35,822 bases of DNA, taken from Nocardioidaceae bacterium. Lineage in GTDB: Bacteria > Actinomycetota > Actinomycetes > Propionibacteriales > Nocardioidaceae. The DNA is taken from NCBI GenBank assembly GCA_013696015.1, contig JACCZI010000151.1, positions 1 through 35,822 of the forward strand, in the 5' to 3' direction. A program made the position numbers and the translations under genes. Positions 1 to 7,988 of this stretch are shown here, piece after piece. Below the pieces are notes generated by a model. The model made no database searches. It saw only the letters and a program-made list of their open reading frames with translations, and was not told the origin of the DNA. How positions within the stretch are numbered: position 1 is the stretch's first letter; every line of letters begins with the position of its first letter.

Positions 1-4
1 GCTC

Positions 5-113
5 GTGGCTGAGGCGAAAGGAGTGAGCGTGATGCTGGCGGTGCTGAGACGGCCTGGCGGTCACCGAGGTGGCCGAGAAGATGGGAGTGAGCCGGCAAAG
101 CCTGCACGGGCCG
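5..113 (+). pseudogene. Remnant of an IS481-type transposase N-terminus
   Basis: Two short reading frames together resemble the start of an IS481/IS3-class transposase. The frame from the GTG at 5 gives VAEAKGVSVMLAVL. The frame from about 54 gives LAVTEVAEKMGVSRQSLHG, a typical helix-turn-helix of these transposases (VTEVAE..GVSRQS). The two frames differ by one step, with stops in each, and nothing of the DDE catalytic core follows, because an acetyltransferase starts at 151. I read it as a decayed, frameshifted fragment. The family assignment rests only on the helix-turn-helix wording and is inference. Confidence 0.55.
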
Positions 114-150
114 TGTGCTGGCGCTGAGGCGCCGGGGTAGCGTGAGCTTT

Positions 151-744
151 ATGCCGCCTGCCTTCCAGGCGCGGGTGCTGACACCGGGGTCCTGGGCCGA
201 TGTGGAGGCCCTGTTCGACCTCCCCGGCGGGTCCATTGTGCGTGGTTGCTGGTGCATGTTCTACCGCAGGAGCGGCAAGGTGTCGGTGACTGGCACCGCA
301 GCGGCCGACAACAAGCGACAGTTGTGGGAACTCGTCGGTACCGGTGTTGTCCCAGGTCTGGTCGGGTACGTCGACAAGGTACCGGCCGGCTGGATCAGCC
401 TTGGCCCGCGCGAAGACTTCGCAAAGCTCCGGCGGTCTCCGATCATGAAACCGGTGGATGACCGCGAGGTGTGGTCGATCATCTGCACATACGTGGCCAA
501 GTGCTACCGCGGTCAGGGCGTCCAGCACCGACTGCTCCAGGCGGCGATTCGCTGGGCGCGCGAGCAGGGCGTCGCGATACTGGAGTCCTATCCGGTCGAC
601 AAGCCGGAGCGCAGCCACGACGACTTCATGTTCTTCGGGTCTCGGAGCCTGTATGAGCGGGCAGGTTTCGTCGAGGTCGTACGCCGGTCACCCACGCGGG
701 TGGTCATGCGTCGGACACTTCGCCCCGAACGGCAACCAAGCTGA
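151..744 (+). CDS. GNAT family N-acetyltransferase
   Basis: A 197-residue protein with a GNAT fold, predicted to move an acetyl group from acetyl-CoA to an amine; the substrate is unknown. The acetyl-CoA loop (motif A) is visible as CYRGQGVQHRLL, followed by the helix AAIRWAREQGV. The C-terminal SLYERAGFVEVVRR is the usual GNAT motif B ending. The N-terminal half (GCWCMFYRRSG) resembles actinobacterial GNATs that carry a Cys/Trp-rich entry segment. The ATG at 151 was chosen because upstream codons in this frame belong to the transposase remnant. The ribosome site is weak. It stands alone, convergent with the channel gene that follows. Confidence 0.85.
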   Translation: MPPAFQARVLTPGSWADVEALFDLPGGSIVRGCWCMFYRRSGKVSVTGTAAADNKRQLWELVGTGVVPGLVGYVDKVPAGWISLGPREDFAKLRRSPIMKPVDDREVWSIICTYVAKCYRGQGVQHRLLQAAIRWAREQGVAILESYPVDKPERSHDDFMFFGSRSLYERAGFVEVVRRSPTRVVMRRTLRPERQPS

Positions 745-803
745 CTCCGGCACACTCGACGGGGGGCTTACCCCGTTTCCGGCGGACCGCTGTGGGCCGG
801 CGG

Positions 804-1478
804 CTATCGGTCGGCTGAGTGCCGGATGTCCCGGGAGACCAGCAGTGTGACCAGGCGTGAAACCACCATCGCGAGGTAGCCCACGCCCGCCACCTGCTCG
901 AGCATCACCAGCGCTCGGGCAAAGGGCGCTACGGGGACCACGTCGCTCAGTCCGGTGCTGGATAGCGTGGTGAAGCTCAAGAACAGCAGCTCCATCCAGG
1001 TCCTCGGCTCGCCGGGGTCGATGGCGGCGACGAAGCTCCCGGGATAGACCACCTGGCACCAGGTGTAGATATGCGCGAAGGCCCATGCCACCAAAGTGAA
1101 TGTCGCACCGACGGCGTAGAGCTCGTCGCGGGTGATCTCACGGTCGGCCACCATGTACGCGATCAAGGAGCCGGCCGTATAGAGATACAGCGCCGCCAAG
1201 AGCGCCTCGGCCCAGGGCACCAACCCCGCCGCCTCGGTCACCGCCTGCAGGATCAGGATTGTCATGGCGGGGACGGCGAGTGCGACGCTGATCCACACCG
1301 AGGCCGGCGAGTGGCCGACTGCCCATACCGCCAGCGCGAGGACAACGATGCCGACGGCGCTGAACATGGCTTGCTCGAGCGCGGTGTCCTCCATGAAGGG
1401 GAACGCGAGCACGCTGACCAGCTGGACGAAGAGGAGCACCGCTGACGGCTGTCGCCTTGCCCGGGCCCAGATGTTCAC
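804..1478 (-). CDS. Six-helix ion channel protein, Ion_trans_2 type
   Basis: About 224 residues with six hydrophobic segments. The fifth and sixth (beginning LYAVGATFTLVAWAF and ALVMLEQVAGVGYLAMVV) flank a pore loop, as in two-helix potassium channel modules. The pore reads FTTLSSTGLSDVVPV, so the selectivity filter at residues about 173-178 is TGLSD where classical K+ channels have T-x-G-Y/F-G-D. The protein is therefore channel-like, but K+ selectivity cannot be assumed. There is no RCK/TrkA domain. I chose the GTG at 1478; an upstream start at 1568 would add 30 polar residues and run close to the divergent decarboxylase. The gap of about 137 bases between the two genes presumably holds both promoters. 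Confidence 0.75.
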   Translation of the reverse strand: MNIWARARRQPSAVLLFVQLVSVLAFPFMEDTALEQAMFSAVGIVVLALAVWAVGHSPASVWISVALAVPAMTILILQAVTEAAGLVPWAEALLAALYLYTAGSLIAYMVADREITRDELYAVGATFTLVAWAFAHIYTWCQVVYPGSFVAAIDPGEPRTWMELLFLSFTTLSSTGLSDVVPVAPFARALVMLEQVAGVGYLAMVVSRLVTLLVSRDIRHSADR

Positions 1479-1615
1479 CGCACCATTCTGTCCACGTAAG
1501 GCACCTGATTTCGGGACCGCTGCGTCGCGACCATGCTGAGTCGTCGTGCCGCCCCAGCGCCGCTGCAACTGTGCTCCTGGCTGCGATGGACTGGATGCCG
1601 CCTTACCGTAGCCGG

Positions 1616-3079
1616 ATGCGCAGCGAGCCCACCCCTGAGACGGTACGTCCGCTGGAACCGGTCGGCGGTGACCTTCGCGCCCTCTTGGGTACGGTCTCCG
1701 ACTTCGTCACCGACGTCGTCGACGGACTGGCTGACGCGCCAGCGTCGGACGCGACCGGAGTTGCGGATCTGCTGGCGGATCGGTCGTTGCGCCAGCCACC
1801 GCCCGAGGACGGGCGTCCGCTGGCCGAGCTGCTCGACGTGCTGACAGGTGCCGCTGCCAAGGGACTGAACCCGGCGAGCCCCGGCTACCTCGCCTTCATC
1901 CCGGGCAGCGGGCTGGTGAGTGCGGCAGTGGCTGACCTGATCGTCGGCGTGCTCAACCGTTACACCGGGCTTGCATTCCCTGCTCCCGGCCTCGTCGCGA
2001 TGGAAGCCGACCTGCTGCGCTGGCTCGCAGAGCTGTTCGGCCTGCCGGCGCAAGCCAGGGGAATCCTGACCAGCGGTGGCTCCCTGGCCACCCTGTCTGC
2101 GCTGATTACCGCCCGCCAGGCTCGGCTGCCGGCGAACTTTCTCGCCGGCACGATGTACGTCAGCGAGCAGGCGCACCAGTCAGCCGCCAAGGCGCTGCGG
2201 CTCGCCGGCTTCCCGTCGAGCGCGCTTCGGGTGGTTCCGGTCGACAGCGGTGGTCTGCGGATGGACGTCGACGCGTTGTGTGCTGCGGTGCACACCGACC
2301 GGGCGGCCGGGCTGCAACCGTTCTGCGTAGTAGTGACCGCGGGGACGACCAACACCGGGAGCATTGACCCGCTGCCGGCGATCGCCGATGTTGCCGCGCA
2401 CGAGGGTTTGTGGCTGCATGTAGACGCGGCGTACGGCGGCTTCTTCCAGCTCACCGAGCGCGGCCGACAACGTCTGCGCGGCATCGAACGGGCCGACTCC
2501 CTCGTCGTCGACGCGCACAAGGGCCTGTTCCTGCCGTTCGGGACCGGCTGCCTGCTGGTGCGCGACGGCGAGCTGCTCCGCGAGGCGCACAGCGGGCCAG
2601 CGGCCGACTACCTGCAGGACATCACAGACAGCGACCTACCGAACTTCGCCGAGTTCGGCCCGGAACTGACCCGAGACTTCCGGGGCCTTCGCCTGTGGCT
2701 GCCGCTGCATCTGCACGGGGTGGCAGCATTCCGGGCAGCTCTGGACGAGAAACTGGACCTCGCCGAGCTGGCGTACGACGAGCTGGTGGAGCACCCCCAC
2801 CTCCGCGTGCTGCATCGCCCGGAGCTGTCAACGATCGCCGTGCGCTGTCAACTACCCGATCGGAGCGGTTCTGATGGGGACATCGCCACTGCCGAACTAC
2901 TCCGTCGGGTCAATGCAGAGCAGCGCGTCTTCATGTCCAGCACCCGCATAGGCGGGCGGTACTACGCCCGGATCTGTGTGCTCAACCACCGCACCGACAG
3001 GTCCCGGGTGACAGAGGCCATCCAAGCGATTGGTCATCATGCATCCGCGCTCGCAGCACGGTCACCGCGCGAGACGTGA
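1616..3079 (+). CDS. Group II pyridoxal-phosphate decarboxylase/aminotransferase-like protein
   Basis: A 487-residue PLP enzyme of the aromatic-L-amino-acid/glutamate decarboxylase family. The PLP-binding lysine is K302 in DAHKGLFLPFG, and the aspartate contacting the pyridine nitrogen is D270 in HVDAAYGG. The segments NPASPGYLAFIPG and TSGGSLATLSALITAR match the substrate entry region and the phosphate-binding loop. Length is typical for this family. The substrate (aromatic amino acid, Glu, Asp or another) cannot be read from the sequence. ATG 1616 starts the conserved part; ATGs at 1586 and 1595 in the same frame are alternatives, and none has a strong ribosome site. It is convergent with the catalase, which ends 38 bases away. 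Confidence 0.85.
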   Translation: MRSEPTPETVRPLEPVGGDLRALLGTVSDFVTDVVDGLADAPASDATGVADLLADRSLRQPPPEDGRPLAELLDVLTGAAAKGLNPASPGYLAFIPGSGLVSAAVADLIVGVLNRYTGLAFPAPGLVAMEADLLRWLAELFGLPAQARGILTSGGSLATLSALITARQARLPANFLAGTMYVSEQAHQSAAKALRLAGFPSSALRVVPVDSGGLRMDVDALCAAVHTDRAAGLQPFCVVVTAGTTNTGSIDPLPAIADVAAHEGLWLHVDAAYGGFFQLTERGRQRLRGIERADSLVVDAHKGLFLPFGTGCLLVRDGELLREAHSGPAADYLQDITDSDLPNFAEFGPELTRDFRGLRLWLPLHLHGVAAFRAALDEKLDLAELAYDELVEHPHLRVLHRPELSTIAVRCQLPDRSGSDGDIATAELLRRVNAEQRVFMSSTRIGGRYYARICVLNHRTDRSRVTEAIQAIGHHASALAARSPRET

Positions 3080-3116
3080 CCCTGCCTCACGGGCAACCTT
3101 GAAGGTGGGCGAAAGC

Positions 3117-4778
3117 TCAGCGTTCGACAACCACCCGCTGGTTGGGCACGCAGTGCGTCATCGTCAGGCCCTCGACGTCGCGGGGACCGTTCTTTCCGAG
3201 GTTGCTGAGCCGCTCCCGCTCGTGCTCGGACAGCGTCTGGCTCGCCAACGGCTCGAGTGAGCGCACGTCGTCCGCGCTGATGCCCAGCCCGTCACCGACA
3301 CGTTGCCCGAGCTCGTCCTCGACCATGAAGAAGTGCCAGACCATGCGCTCCTGCACGTCGCGAGAGGCCTGCGAGATCAGCGTGACGAAGTTGTCGACGA
3401 GGTCGTCACGCTCCCAGCTCTCCATCAGGCGGAACCGCTGCCCGGCCTGCGTGTAGTCGTTGGTCCGCGGGAGCCGCTGGCGGGTCAGCCGGCCGCGGAC
3501 CTCCGGGCCTTGCTCATCGTGCGTCAGGTACGCCCCCTCACGCAGGCCACCGGTGATCGAGGGCTCGTAGTTCACGTGTGGGTTCTGGTCGTCACCCAGA
3601 TCGACGCCGTACGCCATCTGGCCGCCGCGCTGGTTCGTAGCGACCGGGGCATGCTTGGCCGAGTTCACCGGCAGCTGCTGGTAGTTGGGGCCGACGCGGT
3701 AGCGCTGGGTGTCGCTGTAGCTGAACGTACGACCGACCAGCATCTTGTCATCGGAGAAGTCCAGCCCATCGACGAGCACCCCGGTGCCGAAGGCGATCTG
3801 CTCATTCTCGTTGTGGTGATCGCTGACGTTGCTGTTCAGCACCATTGTCCCGACCTTGCGCGGTGGAAAGTCCTGCTCCGGCCAGGTCTTCGTGTCGTCG
3901 AGTGGGTCGAAGTCGAGCTCGGGGTGCTCGTCGTCGCTCATCATCTGGACGACGAGGTCCCATCTCGGGTAGTCACCCGCCTCGATGGACTCGTACAGGT
4001 CCTTCGACGCGTGCCCCAGGTCGGTGGCCTGGATGTTCCCGGCGTCCGCTTCGGTGAGGCTTTTGACGCCCTGCGCTGGCAGCCAGTGGTACTTCACGAG
4101 GTGCGTGTCGCCGTCGGCGTTGACCCACTTGTACGTGTTGACCCCGAACCCCTGCATGTGGCGGTAGTTCGCGGGGAGGCCGCGGGGGCTGAACAGGTTC
4201 ATGAGCATGTGCATCGACTCCGGTGTCTGCGACATGAAGTCGAAGATCCGGGCCGGCTCCTGGCGGAACGTTGCCGGATCCGGTTTCAGCGAGTGGATGA
4301 CATCGGGGAACTTGACGGCGTCGCGGATGAAGAAGACGGCCAGGTTGTTGCCAACCAGGTCCCAGTTGCCGTCCTCGGTGTAGAACTTGACCGCAAAGCC
4401 CCGCGGGTCACGGGCCGCCTCTGATGAATCGCGGCCGCCGATCACGGTCGAGAACCGGATCGCCAGGTCGGTGCGCTTGCCTGCCGTCGCGAAGATCTTT
4501 GCCCGGGTGTAGCGCTCGATCGGCTCGTCGCCCCACTGGCCGGTCGCCTCGAAGTAGCCGTACGCCACCGCGCCACGCGCATGCACGACGCGCTCGGGGA
4601 TGCGTTCGCGATCAAAGTGGCTGATCTTCTCGAGGAAGTGGTAGTTCTCCAGCGTCGCCGGTCCGCGGGATCCGACCGTGCGCTGGTTCTGGTTGTCGTA
4701 GATGGGGTGTCCCTGCCGGTCGGTCAGGACGGTCCGGTCGTCGCCGGGTGCAGGTGACTGGCTGGCCACGTCGGTCAT
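3117..4778 (-). CDS. katA: Monofunctional haem catalase
   Basis: A 553-residue catalase converting hydrogen peroxide to water and oxygen, probably cytoplasmic because no signal peptide is visible. Family marks are the distal histidine H66 in ERVVHARG, the distal asparagine in GNNLAVFFIRD (144-145), and the proximal haem ligand Y354 within RTFSYSDTQRYRVGPNY. The length is that of mid-size catalases without the long C-terminal flavodoxin-like domain of KatE. ATG 4778 is preceded by GAGAGGAA at good spacing. It is monocistronic, with about 220 bases to the neighbouring peptidase end, and an inverted repeat at 4890-4906 lies in the upstream region. The symbol indicates the family and does not imply proven orthology to a named katA. 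Confidence 0.95.
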   Translation of the reverse strand: MTDVASQSPAPGDDRTVLTDRQGHPIYDNQNQRTVGSRGPATLENYHFLEKISHFDRERIPERVVHARGAVAYGYFEATGQWGDEPIERYTRAKIFATAGKRTDLAIRFSTVIGGRDSSEAARDPRGFAVKFYTEDGNWDLVGNNLAVFFIRDAVKFPDVIHSLKPDPATFRQEPARIFDFMSQTPESMHMLMNLFSPRGLPANYRHMQGFGVNTYKWVNADGDTHLVKYHWLPAQGVKSLTEADAGNIQATDLGHASKDLYESIEAGDYPRWDLVVQMMSDDEHPELDFDPLDDTKTWPEQDFPPRKVGTMVLNSNVSDHHNENEQIAFGTGVLVDGLDFSDDKMLVGRTFSYSDTQRYRVGPNYQQLPVNSAKHAPVATNQRGGQMAYGVDLGDDQNPHVNYEPSITGGLREGAYLTHDEQGPEVRGRLTRQRLPRTNDYTQAGQRFRLMESWERDDLVDNFVTLISQASRDVQERMVWHFFMVEDELGQRVGDGLGISADDVRSLEPLASQTLSEHERERLSNLGKNGPRDVEGLTMTHCVPNQRVVVER

Positions 4779-4889
4779 CGGGTTCCTCTCGCTGTTCAGG
4801 GACGTTCTGGCGGTGCGATGTCCATCGTCTTGCAGTCCAGCAGACCCTTCTGGAGCGAGTCAACATGGCCTCTGGTCGGACGCGGCGCC

Positions 4890-4906
4890 GATTGCAGCCC
4901 ACAATC
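4890..4906. promoter_or_regulatory. Inverted repeat upstream of the catalase gene
   Basis: GATTG-N7-CAATC, two perfect 5-base arms, lies about 112-128 bases upstream of the catalase start. Catalase genes are commonly under Fur/PerR- or OxyR-type control, but the repeat does not match a standard PerR box. The regulatory role is a guess. Confidence 0.25.
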
Positions 4907-4932
4907 AACACCAATTCGCGGGTGGTCGTAGA

Positions 4933-5556
4933 TCAGGTCGATCTAGTTCGTTTCGACCGTCGGGTCAGCCGTAGGTACGGACCCGGGCGGACCGCATCCA
5001 GGTAGCCGCCTGCGACCGGACGGGCCTCGAAGTGCAGGTGGCAGCCGTCCGGCGAGCCGGCGTCAGAGGCCCGCGCGATGCGCTGTCCACGCTGAACCCG
5101 GTCGCCGGGGGATACGAAGACGCGTCGGGTGTGGCCGATCACGATGTCGACGTCGTGGCGGAAGTTGCGCAACCGGAACGCATGCCGCCCGTACGCCGAC
5201 CCCAGCGCCCCCGGCGACCTTGGTTGCACGACCCGGCCCGCCATGCCGGCGTCGAGCCGGTTGCCGCAGCGCATCGCGATGTCGAGCCCGTGGTGAAACC
5301 CGCGATCGCCTTCACAGCGAGAGCTTGGGGGATAGAACGGGGCCCGGGTGCAGCCGTACGGGATCATCTTGCGATGTGCCCCGGTGAACCAGGGTGAGCC
5401 GTAGTGGTGCTTGTCGTGCACGTAGAAGCGGTCACGAGTCGGCGACCAATCGCTGCCGAGCTGCGGCCGGCTGTCCGCTGCCGATACCGGCACCGGAACC
5501 GCGAGCACCGCGGTCACCAGCCAGAGCACCACGAGCCATGCTTCGTTGCGCCTCAT
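4933..5556 (-). CDS. Secreted M23 family metallopeptidase
   Basis: A 207-residue LytM/M23 zinc endopeptidase, predicted to cut peptidoglycan cross-bridges outside the membrane. A signal peptide is evident (MRRNEAWLVVLWLVTAVLAV, probable cleavage after VSA near residue 26). The zinc site is seen as HHGLDIA (HxxxD) and HLHFEARP (HxH), with IGHTRRVFVSPGDRVQRGQ between them. These are the expected LytM core residues, so it is probably active. It starts 12 bases after the end of otsA on the same strand, so otsA and this gene are likely co-transcribed, linking an osmolyte gene with wall remodelling. ATG 5556 immediately precedes the charged n-region of the signal peptide. Confidence 0.9.
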   Translation of the reverse strand: MRRNEAWLVVLWLVTAVLAVPVPVSAADSRPQLGSDWSPTRDRFYVHDKHHYGSPWFTGAHRKMIPYGCTRAPFYPPSSRCEGDRGFHHGLDIAMRCGNRLDAGMAGRVVQPRSPGALGSAYGRHAFRLRNFRHDVDIVIGHTRRVFVSPGDRVQRGQRIARASDAGSPDGCHLHFEARPVAGGYLDAVRPGPYLRLTRRSKRTRST

Positions 5557-5568
5557 GGCTCCACGAGC

Positions 5569-7008
5569 TCAGACCGGCCGAGTCGTCTTGCCGTGCGCCG
5601 GCCGGGCCTTGTGCAGCTCGCCGAGGAAGAGTGACGCCCAGTGGCCGATGTCGTGCTCCGCGACCTGGCGTCGCATCGCCCGCATCCGCCGGCTCAGCTC
5701 GCGGGGACTGGCCTGCAGGGCCGCCAACAGGGCTGCCTTCAGGCCGTTGATGTCGTACGGGTTGACCAGGTACGCCTGCCTCAGCTCGTCGGCCGCTCCG
5801 GCGAACTCGCTGAGCACCAGCGCACCGTCGTCGGTGTAGCGGCACGCGACGTACTCCTTGGCCACAAGGTTCATCCCGTCCCGCAGCGGCGTCACGACCA
5901 TGACGTCAGCCGCCCGGTACAGCGCCGCCATCTCATCACGCGAGTACGACGTGTGCAGGTAGGTGATCGGCGGCTGCCCGATGCGACCGACGGCGCCGTT
6001 GATGCGGCCCACCAGACGTTCGATGTCATCACGCAGCACGCGGTACTGCTCGACGCGCTCCCTCGAGGGCGTGGCCACCTGCACGAAGGCCGCCTCGTCG
6101 AGGTCGACCCGGCCGTCGGAAAGCAGCTCACCGAACGCCCGGAGGCGCTGGGGCATGCCCTTGGTGTAGTCGAGGCGGTCCACCCCGAGCAGCAGGTGAC
6201 GTGGGTTACCGAGGTCGGAGCGGATCTGCCGAGCACGGGCCTCGGTCTGCGGTCTGCGGGCAAGCTCCTCCAGGCCGCTGGCGTCAATCGAGATCGGGAA
6301 CGAGCGCACGGTCACCGTCCGCCCGTCGGGGAGGTAGACGGCGTCGCGATGCGTCTTGTGGCCGACCCGCTGGCGGACCAGGCGAACGAAGTTCGCCGCA
6401 GCGCCTGGCAACTGAAAGCCGATCAGGTCGGCGCCCAGCAGACCCTCGAGGATCTGACGCCGCCACGGAAGCTGCTGGAACAGCTCGGTCGGAGGGAACG
6501 GGATGTGCAGGAAGAACCCGATCCGCAGGTCGGGTCGCTGGGCGCGCAGCATCGCCGGCACCAGCTGCAGCTGGTAGTCCTGCACCCACACGACGGCACC
6601 CGGCTCGGCAACACCGGCAGCGGCGTCCGCGAAGCGCTGGTTGACGGTGACGTACGAGTCCCACCAGTGCCGGTGGAACGCCGGCGGCGCCACAACGTCG
6701 TGATAGAGCGGCCACAGCGTCGCGTTGGCGAATCCCTCGTAGTAGGACTCGATGTCCGCGGTGCTCAACGGCACTGGGACGAGCGTCAGGCCAGCGTCGA
6801 CGAATGGGTCCAGGGACTGGTCCGCCGCGCCATGCCAACCGACCCACGCGCCGTGATTGGAGTGCATAACGGGCTCGAGGGCCGTGACCAGCCCTCCGGG
6901 GGAGCGCTGCCAGAAGGCAGAGCCGTCGTCGCCCCGCACCTGGTCGACCGGAAGCCGGTTGGCGACGACCACCAGTCCCGCCGTCGAGGTGGTCGGACGA
7001 TCGTTCAT
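5569..7008 (-). CDS. otsA: Alpha,alpha-trehalose-phosphate synthase (UDP-forming)
   Basis: A 479-residue GT20 glycosyltransferase joining glucose from a nucleotide sugar to glucose-6-phosphate, giving trehalose-6-phosphate. Recognisable stretches are VVVANRLPV at the N-terminus, WVQDYQLQLVPAML, FFLHIPFPPTELF, LLGADLIGFQ, VDRLDYTKGM and TPLRDGMNLVAKEYVACR, with LVLSEFAGAADEL near the C-terminus. These are the sugar-phosphate and nucleotide-sugar contacts of OtsA. ATG 7008 is preceded by GCGGAGGTC, a good ribosome site; an in-frame extension upstream (to 7278) would cross the divergent DUF3263 gene and is rejected. Its partner phosphatase otsB lies on the other strand 1 kb away. Confidence 0.95.
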   Translation of the reverse strand: MNDRPTTSTAGLVVVANRLPVDQVRGDDGSAFWQRSPGGLVTALEPVMHSNHGAWVGWHGAADQSLDPFVDAGLTLVPVPLSTADIESYYEGFANATLWPLYHDVVAPPAFHRHWWDSYVTVNQRFADAAAGVAEPGAVVWVQDYQLQLVPAMLRAQRPDLRIGFFLHIPFPPTELFQQLPWRRQILEGLLGADLIGFQLPGAAANFVRLVRQRVGHKTHRDAVYLPDGRTVTVRSFPISIDASGLEELARRPQTEARARQIRSDLGNPRHLLLGVDRLDYTKGMPQRLRAFGELLSDGRVDLDEAAFVQVATPSRERVEQYRVLRDDIERLVGRINGAVGRIGQPPITYLHTSYSRDEMAALYRAADVMVVTPLRDGMNLVAKEYVACRYTDDGALVLSEFAGAADELRQAYLVNPYDINGLKAALLAALQASPRELSRRMRAMRRQVAEHDIGHWASLFLGELHKARPAHGKTTRPV

Positions 7009-7120
7009 GACGCGGGGACCTCCGCAGATTGCGTGTGTCGACCTTAGCCAGCCCGCGTTTCCCGCTGGCGGCACGCCGCTGGCTGCCAGGTCGAATGACA
7101 TGGCTGTTCTTTCTCCTACG

Positions 7121-7420
7121 ATGAGCCTTATGGACGCCGCCAACCTGGCCCGCTCGGGATCCGCCACCGGCGAGCTGTCCGATCGCGACCAACGGATCCT
7201 GGAGTTCGAGCGGCAGTGGTGGCGCCACGCCGGGGCAAAGGAGTCCGCGATCCGTGAGGCGTTCGACATGTCGGCCACCCGCTACTACCAGGTGCTGAAT
7301 GCCCTCATCGACGCTCAGGACGCCCTGGCGTTCGACCCGTTGCTCGTGAAGCGGTTGCGGCGGCTGCGCGCCGCCCGGCAACGGGCCCGCTCGGCCCGCC
7401 GTCTGGGTTTCGAGGTCTGA
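7121..7420 (+). CDS. DUF3263 domain protein (Rv0430-like)
   Basis: A 99-residue small helical protein with the strongly conserved actinobacterial DUF3263 core: RILEFERQWWRHAGAKES, then FDMSATRYYQVLN and a basic RLRRLRAARQRARSARRLG tail. The middle segment looks like a helix-turn-helix, so DNA binding is plausible but not shown. In mycobacteria the same gene (Rv0430) precedes the LytR_C gene Rv0431, and the order is the same here, with the next gene 2 bases away. The start is uncertain: ATG 7121 or ATG 7130, neither with a clear ribosome site. It is divergent from otsA across about 110 bases. Confidence 0.85.
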   Translation: MSLMDAANLARSGSATGELSDRDQRILEFERQWWRHAGAKESAIREAFDMSATRYYQVLNALIDAQDALAFDPLLVKRLRRLRAARQRARSARRLGFEV

Positions 7421-7421
7421 C

Positions 7422-7988
7422 TTGGCTACCGATGAGGGCAGCGACGCGGGTCAGGCCCGACATCGAGACCGAGGCGTTGTGCTGCCGTCGTGGCTGGCGG
7501 TCGCCAGCCTGGTCGCAGTCGCGGTGGCGATGCTGGTCTTCTTTGTGACGGGCAGTCCCGATGATCCGGCGCCGTCGACGCGGCCGGTGTCCGTGAACAC
7601 CGACAGCTCCCCCAACGACAGGCCTGGCCGGCGGGCCAACGACCATCAGCAGAAGCCGGACCGAACACACCCCCCGTCGAAGCAGCAGGGGAAGAAACAG
7701 CGCGATCCGCAACGACAATCCCCGCAGGCGTACGTCGAGGTGTACAACAACTCGGCGGTCTCCGGCCTTGCCGCTCAGACCGCCAGCGAGCTGCAGGACG
7801 GGGGATGGAATGTCCTCGCCACCGACAACTGGTACGGCGTCATTCCCGAGTCCACCGTCTACTACCCGGACGGGCTGCGCGGCCAGGCCCGGCTCCTGGC
7901 GCGTGATCTCGGCATCGTCAGGATGATGCCGGCGGTCAGCCCGATGAGCTTCGACCGGCTGACCGTGATTCTGACCTCCGCGACATGA
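7422..7988 (+). CDS. LytR C-terminal domain membrane protein (Rv0431/VirR-like)
   Basis: A 188-residue membrane-anchored protein: a short cytoplasmic head, one transmembrane helix (LPSWLAVASLVAVAVAMLVF, about 21-43), a polar Pro/Lys/Gln-rich linker (about 48-100) and a C-terminal LytR_C domain starting at YVEVYNNSAVSGLAAQTAS. It has no LCP catalytic domain. This is the architecture of mycobacterial VirR (Rv0431), an envelope protein affecting vesicle release and wall integrity; equating functions is inference. The TTG at 7422 follows the DUF3263 stop by one base. A GTG at 7479 with GAGG upstream is an alternative start. The stop overlaps the otsB start (ATGA), suggesting coupling. Confidence 0.8.
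   Translation: MATDEGSDAGQARHRDRGVVLPSWLAVASLVAVAVAMLVFFVTGSPDDPAPSTRPVSVNTDSSPNDRPGRRANDHQQKPDRTHPPSKQQGKKQRDPQRQSPQAYVEVYNNSAVSGLAAQTASELQDGGWNVLATDNWYGVIPESTVYYPDGLRGQARLLARDLGIVRMMPAVSPMSFDRLTVILTSAT

Noticed and set aside
7009..7278. N-terminal extension of otsA to 7278
   Set aside because: It would lie fully antisense to the DUF3263 gene; ATG 7008 has GGAGG and starts the family's normal N-terminus.
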